Shown one piece after another: positions 7,140 to 9,152 of a DNA stretch of 9,152 nt. The stretch covers positions 1 to 9,152 of the forward strand of contig DYNG01000018.1 in NCBI GenBank assembly GCA_020721165.1, written 5' to 3'. The notes under the pieces are model-generated. The model ran no database searches and had not been told where the DNA came from. It saw only the letters and a list, made by a program, of their open reading frames with translations. Source of the DNA: Desulfocapsa sulfexigens (GTDB lineage: Bacteria; Desulfobacterota; Desulfobulbia; Desulfobulbales; Desulfocapsaceae). A program made the translations under genes and the position numbers. Within the stretch, counting starts at the first letter, position 1. Every line of letters starts with the position of its first letter.

Positions 7140-7227
7140 TACTCTTTTCCCTCCAAAAACGGGCCTGACACAATAATTGCAAAGGTACCTCGAAAAGGGG
7201 GTACCAGCAAGCCGATAAAAAGAGACT

Positions 7228-7257
7228 AATATAGCAAACTGAAAGCAACAAAGACAA
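7228..7257 (-). promoter_or_regulatory. Candidate promoter of the PPK2 pair
   Basis: On the minus strand TTGTCT (7257-7252), an 18-nt spacer and TATATT (7233-7228) give four and five matches of six to the consensus boxes. The leader to the ATG at 7139 would be about 80 nt. It contains two GGTACC sites (7184-7189, 7200-7205) that could pair into a small hairpin. Confidence 0.4.
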
Positions 7258-7390
7258 GTTGTTATGAAGAGATAACGCCGCCCTCACACAAAAATAACAC
7301 AAACTGAATATTTACCCGGAGAATAGCGGTAACTCCTCCCAACCCCGATGAATTCACCATCAATATCTCGAACCCCAAACTCTCGCCAAA

Positions 7391-8155
7391 TCAGCGCAGA
7401 CCGGCGATAAAGGGCCCCACCGCCTGAGGCCCCTTCTCATCTACCAAACGGATGGTCTGGGAGCCGATCACCGCCATGTCGGCCTTGCCGATCAGGGCCT
7501 TTACATCGTCACGATCCTGGATGCCAAAGCCTACGGCCAGGGGCAGCGAACTCGCTTGGCGACAACGATGGAGATAATCGGCCACCTCGACGCCAATCAC
7601 CGACTTGACCCCAGTCACCCCCCGACGGGCCACGCAGTAGATAAACCCCTGGGCCAGAGAGGCCAGAACTCGCATCCGGGCATCGGTGGAGGTGGGGGCA
7701 AAGATCAGTATCGGGGCAATTTCGTATTCAGCGGCCAGGGCCAAAAAGCTCTCCCCCTCCTCCGGCGGCAGATCGGGAACAATCAGGCCCTTGATCCCGC
7801 ATTCTTTGGCCTTGGCAAAAAAGGCCCTTTCCCCATACTTGAAGATAATGTTGTAATAGGTCATGAAGAGAAAGGGGATGTCATGACTGGCGGTTATTTC
7901 GGCGGCAAAGGCCAGACAATCGGCCACCCTGGTTCCATTTTTGATGGCCTCCTGATTGGCTCGGACGATCACCGGCCCGTCGGCCATGGGCTCGGAAAAG
8001 GGAATCTGCATCTCGATGCAGTCCACCCCGTTTGCCACCATCTGCCGGATGACCTCGCGGTTCACCTCAAAGGACGGATACCCAAGCACGATATGGGTCA
8101 TCAGCAGAATCTCTTTTTTTTCAAGTCTGTCGCGCAGTTGTTGTTCCAGTTGCAT
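7391..8155 (-). CDS. trpA: Tryptophan synthase alpha subunit
   Basis: The enzyme cleaves indole-3-glycerol phosphate to indole, which is channelled to TrpB. I place the start at the ATG at 8155 (254 residues). It has AAGGAG 6 nt upstream, whereas an in-frame upstream ATG at 8212 would run into the antitoxin gene. The catalytic acids align with E. coli Glu49 and Asp60 as Glu48 (IEMQIPFSEP) and Asp59 (MADGP). VPDLPPEE (126-133), the RRGVTG loop (177-182), GFGI (209-212) and VIGS (229-232) match the barrel's substrate and phosphate-binding loops. It is somewhat divergent: LMTHIVLGYPSFE replaces the usual IPFxTAGDPxxE, and ARRGVTG replaces SRxGVTG. It is the last gene of the trp cluster in the window, downstream of the toxin-antitoxin pair. 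No clear terminator follows. Confidence 0.93.
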   Translation of the reverse strand: MQLEQQLRDRLEKKEILLMTHIVLGYPSFEVNREVIRQMVANGVDCIEMQIPFSEPMADGPVIVRANQEAIKNGTRVADCLAFAAEITASHDIPFLFMTYYNIIFKYGERAFFAKAKECGIKGLIVPDLPPEEGESFLALAAEYEIAPILIFAPTSTDARMRVLASLAQGFIYCVARRGVTGVKSVIGVEVADYLHRCRQASSLPLAVGFGIQDRDDVKALIGKADMAVIGSQTIRLVDEKGPQAVGPFIAGLR

Positions 8156-8161
8156 ACATTG

Positions 8162-8167
8162 CTCCTT
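8162..8167 (-). promoter_or_regulatory. Ribosome binding site of trpA, overlapping the antitoxin stop codon
   Basis: AAGGAG on the minus strand sits 6 nt before the trpA ATG and shares its first bases with the antitoxin TAA stop (8168-8166). It decides the trpA start and ties trpA translation to the end of the antitoxin gene. Confidence 0.8.
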
Positions 8168-8366
8168 ACTGCATTGCTTCCGCAATAATGATGTCTCCAC
8201 GCAGTATCTCATTTACCACCGAAGACCGGTCAGCCCCTTTTCTCAAGGCAATTTTATCTACAAAAGCAGACACTTCCTCATCAAGATACACGGGGATATC
8301 AAGCTTTACATCCGAACGAAAAAATTTTCCCCGCACAGCCTTTGAAAAATCATATTCATCTTTCAT
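8166..8366 (-). CDS. Ribbon-helix-helix antitoxin partner of the BrnT-like toxin
   Basis: This 66-residue protein has an N-terminal EYDFSKAVRGKF segment seen in many small antitoxins paired with BrnT or RelE-like toxins. It is followed by a ribbon (KLDIPVYLDEEV, about 21-32) and two helices ending in SSVVNEILRGDI, the CopG/Arc ribbon-helix-helix layout. It should neutralise the adjacent toxin and repress their shared transcription as a dimer. Its ATG overlaps the toxin stop by four bases (ATGA), so the two are translationally coupled with the toxin first, as in brnTA. It ends 10 nt before trpA. The assignment rests on motif and context; the RHH type is clear, and BrnA-family membership is less certain. 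Confidence 0.85.
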   Translation of the reverse strand: MKDEYDFSKAVRGKFFRSDVKLDIPVYLDEEVSAFVDKIALRKGADRSSVVNEILRGDIIIAEAMQ

Positions 8367-8665
8367 TGTTGTTCACCGTAGGTTGTTGTTTCACATCCAG
8401 AGGCTTTTCGACAGGATATGATTCTGATAAAGGCTGTTGCCTGATTTTCCTGCCGAAAAGTATGAATAACCACCACCAATCTCCCTTTTCCGGAAATCCC
8501 CATGGTCACCCATCTCTCCTCGTGTTCACTGTGTTCCTCATCAAAAAGCGAGAGAGCCCGAGCATCTAAAAACACCGCCGCCGCCTCATCAAACGAAACT
8601 CCATGCTTCTCTTTATTGCTCAGGGCCTTGATATGGTCCCACTCAAAAACATACTTACATCCCAT
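8363..8665 (-). CDS. brnT: BrnT-family (DUF497) toxin, RelE-like fold
   Basis: From the ATG at 8665 this is a protein of about 100 residues; a GTG at 8674 would add three residues. It matches the BrnT consensus: YVFEWD at the start, NKEKHGVSFDEAAAVFLD, SEHEERWVTMG, then GRLVVVIHT and RIISCRKAS. BrnT toxins are ribonucleases that stop translation and are held by BrnA. The C-terminal tail here (SGCETTTYGEQQ) lacks most of the arginines usually seen after RKA in this family, which might weaken activity. The gene begins within about ten bases of the trpB stop and overlaps the antitoxin by four bases, so it sits inside the trp operon with no room for its own intergenic promoter. Confidence 0.9.
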   Translation of the reverse strand: MGCKYVFEWDHIKALSNKEKHGVSFDEAAAVFLDARALSLFDEEHSEHEERWVTMGISGKGRLVVVIHTFRQENQATAFIRIISCRKASGCETTTYGEQQ

Positions 8666-8675
8666 CACCGACACC

Positions 8676-9152
8676 CTATTTTAGGTCCTGACTGTATTCC
8701 AGGCCCCGCTTGATGATAAAGTCCTTCCAGGAGGGGTCGTTAAAGGCATGGGCAATAGTAAAAATGTCCTTGTCACCGCGGCCGGACATGTTGATGATGA
8801 TGGCGTCCTCCGGCGTTAGTTGCGGGGCCTCCTTGAAGGCCTGGACAAAGGCGTGGCTGGACTCCAGGGCCGGGATGATCCCCTCTTTTTTCATGGTCAG
8901 ATCGAGGGCGGCCATGACCTCGGCATCGGTGGCCGACTCAAAGCGCACCCGCCCCTTCTCCCAGAGATCGGACAGAATCGGCGAAACCCCAACATAATCC
9001 AGTCCCGCAGCCACCGAATGGGTCTCCTGCATCTGGCCATCGCTATCCTGGAGGAACATGGTTTTATAACCCTGGGCCACGCCCGGCGAGGCATCGCTGC
9101 CACTGAGCCGGGTAGCGTGCAGGCCGGTGGCGATCCCATGACCGCCGGCCTC
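8676..9152 (-). CDS. trpB: Tryptophan synthase beta subunit (C-terminal 158 residues; start off window)
   Basis: The frame is open from the right edge to a TAG at 8676-8678. It reads as the C-terminal part of TrpB, which condenses indole with serine using PLP. Visible signatures are GHGIATGLHA, LQDSDGQMQETHSVAAGLDY, EGIIPALESSHA and the near-terminal SGRGDKD (fragment residues 123-129). The PLP lysine region lies upstream of the window; a full-length protein of about 400 residues would have lost roughly 240 to the edge. GRGDKD and LDY(V)GV are those of the usual TrpB1 type. It is followed directly by the toxin gene rather than by trpA. Confidence 0.95.
   Translation of the reverse strand, partial: EAGGHGIATGLHATRLSGSDASPGVAQGYKTMFLQDSDGQMQETHSVAAGLDYVGVSPILSDLWEKGRVRFESATDAEVMAALDLTMKKEGIIPALESSHAFVQAFKEAPQLTPEDAIIINMSGRGDKDIFTIAHAFNDPSWKDFIIKRGLEYSQDLK

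Noticed and set aside
7184..7205. Two GGTACC sites as a regulatory element in the PPK2 leader
   Set aside because: The pairing is only 6 bp and each half is itself a palindrome, so chance is a fair explanation.
7303..7390. A terminator after trpA
   Set aside because: I found only 4-5 bp stems with no T-run, so read-through into the PPK2 genes cannot be excluded.
7556..8188. A 210-codon plus-strand frame
   Set aside because: It is antisense to trpA, with no ribosome binding site and Gly/His-rich low-information sequence.
8156..8212. An upstream in-frame ATG giving a 273-residue TrpA
   Set aside because: The extra 19 residues overlap the antitoxin gene. The ATG at 8155 has a good ribosome binding site and gives a TrpA-like N-terminus.

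Overview
The window looks like a piece of an anaerobic, cytochrome-rich Gram-negative genome. A Desulfobacterota member (Desulfobulbales or Desulfuromonadales-like) is my best guess. The reasons are a Tat-exported ferredoxin, a c7-like multihaem cytochrome and an NrfD-type quinol anchor side by side, tandem PPK2 kinases, and a trpB/trpA pair with a BrnT-type toxin-antitoxin. The taxonomy is inference from gene content; no rRNA or marker phylogeny is available here.

Layout from left to right. (1) Positions 1-1642, minus strand: an exported pentapeptide-repeat protein, open at the left edge of the window. A long Pro/Ala/Val-rich linker carries three copies of a 17-residue motif. (2) Positions 1643-2114: a divergent intergenic region with a promoter on each strand and a perfect 24-bp inverted repeat whose right arm contains the -35 box of the rightward promoter. 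(3) Positions 2115-5052, plus strand: a three-gene redox module made of a Tat-signal ferredoxin with four [4Fe-4S] motifs, a periplasmic hexahaem cytochrome c built from two triheme domains, and a roughly ten-helix NrfD/PsrC-type membrane subunit. It ends at a strong bidirectional terminator. (4) Positions 5187-7139, minus strand: two adjacent, divergent polyphosphate kinase 2 genes. (5) Positions 7391-9152, minus strand: the end of a tryptophan operon, trpB (partial) - brnT-like toxin - ribbon-helix-helix antitoxin - trpA, packed with almost no spacer.

How the genes fit together. The redox module should move electrons between the membrane quinone pool and periplasmic carriers. No catalytic (for example molybdopterin) subunit is encoded in the window. 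The PPK2 pair probably interconverts polyphosphate and nucleotides. The trp genes make the two subunits of tryptophan synthase, and a toxin-antitoxin pair sits between them as though it were part of the operon. The toxin-antitoxin placement, the pentapeptide protein's repeat architecture, and the palindrome over the redox-operon promoter are the most unusual things here. I saw no tRNA, rRNA, CRISPR array or insertion sequence.
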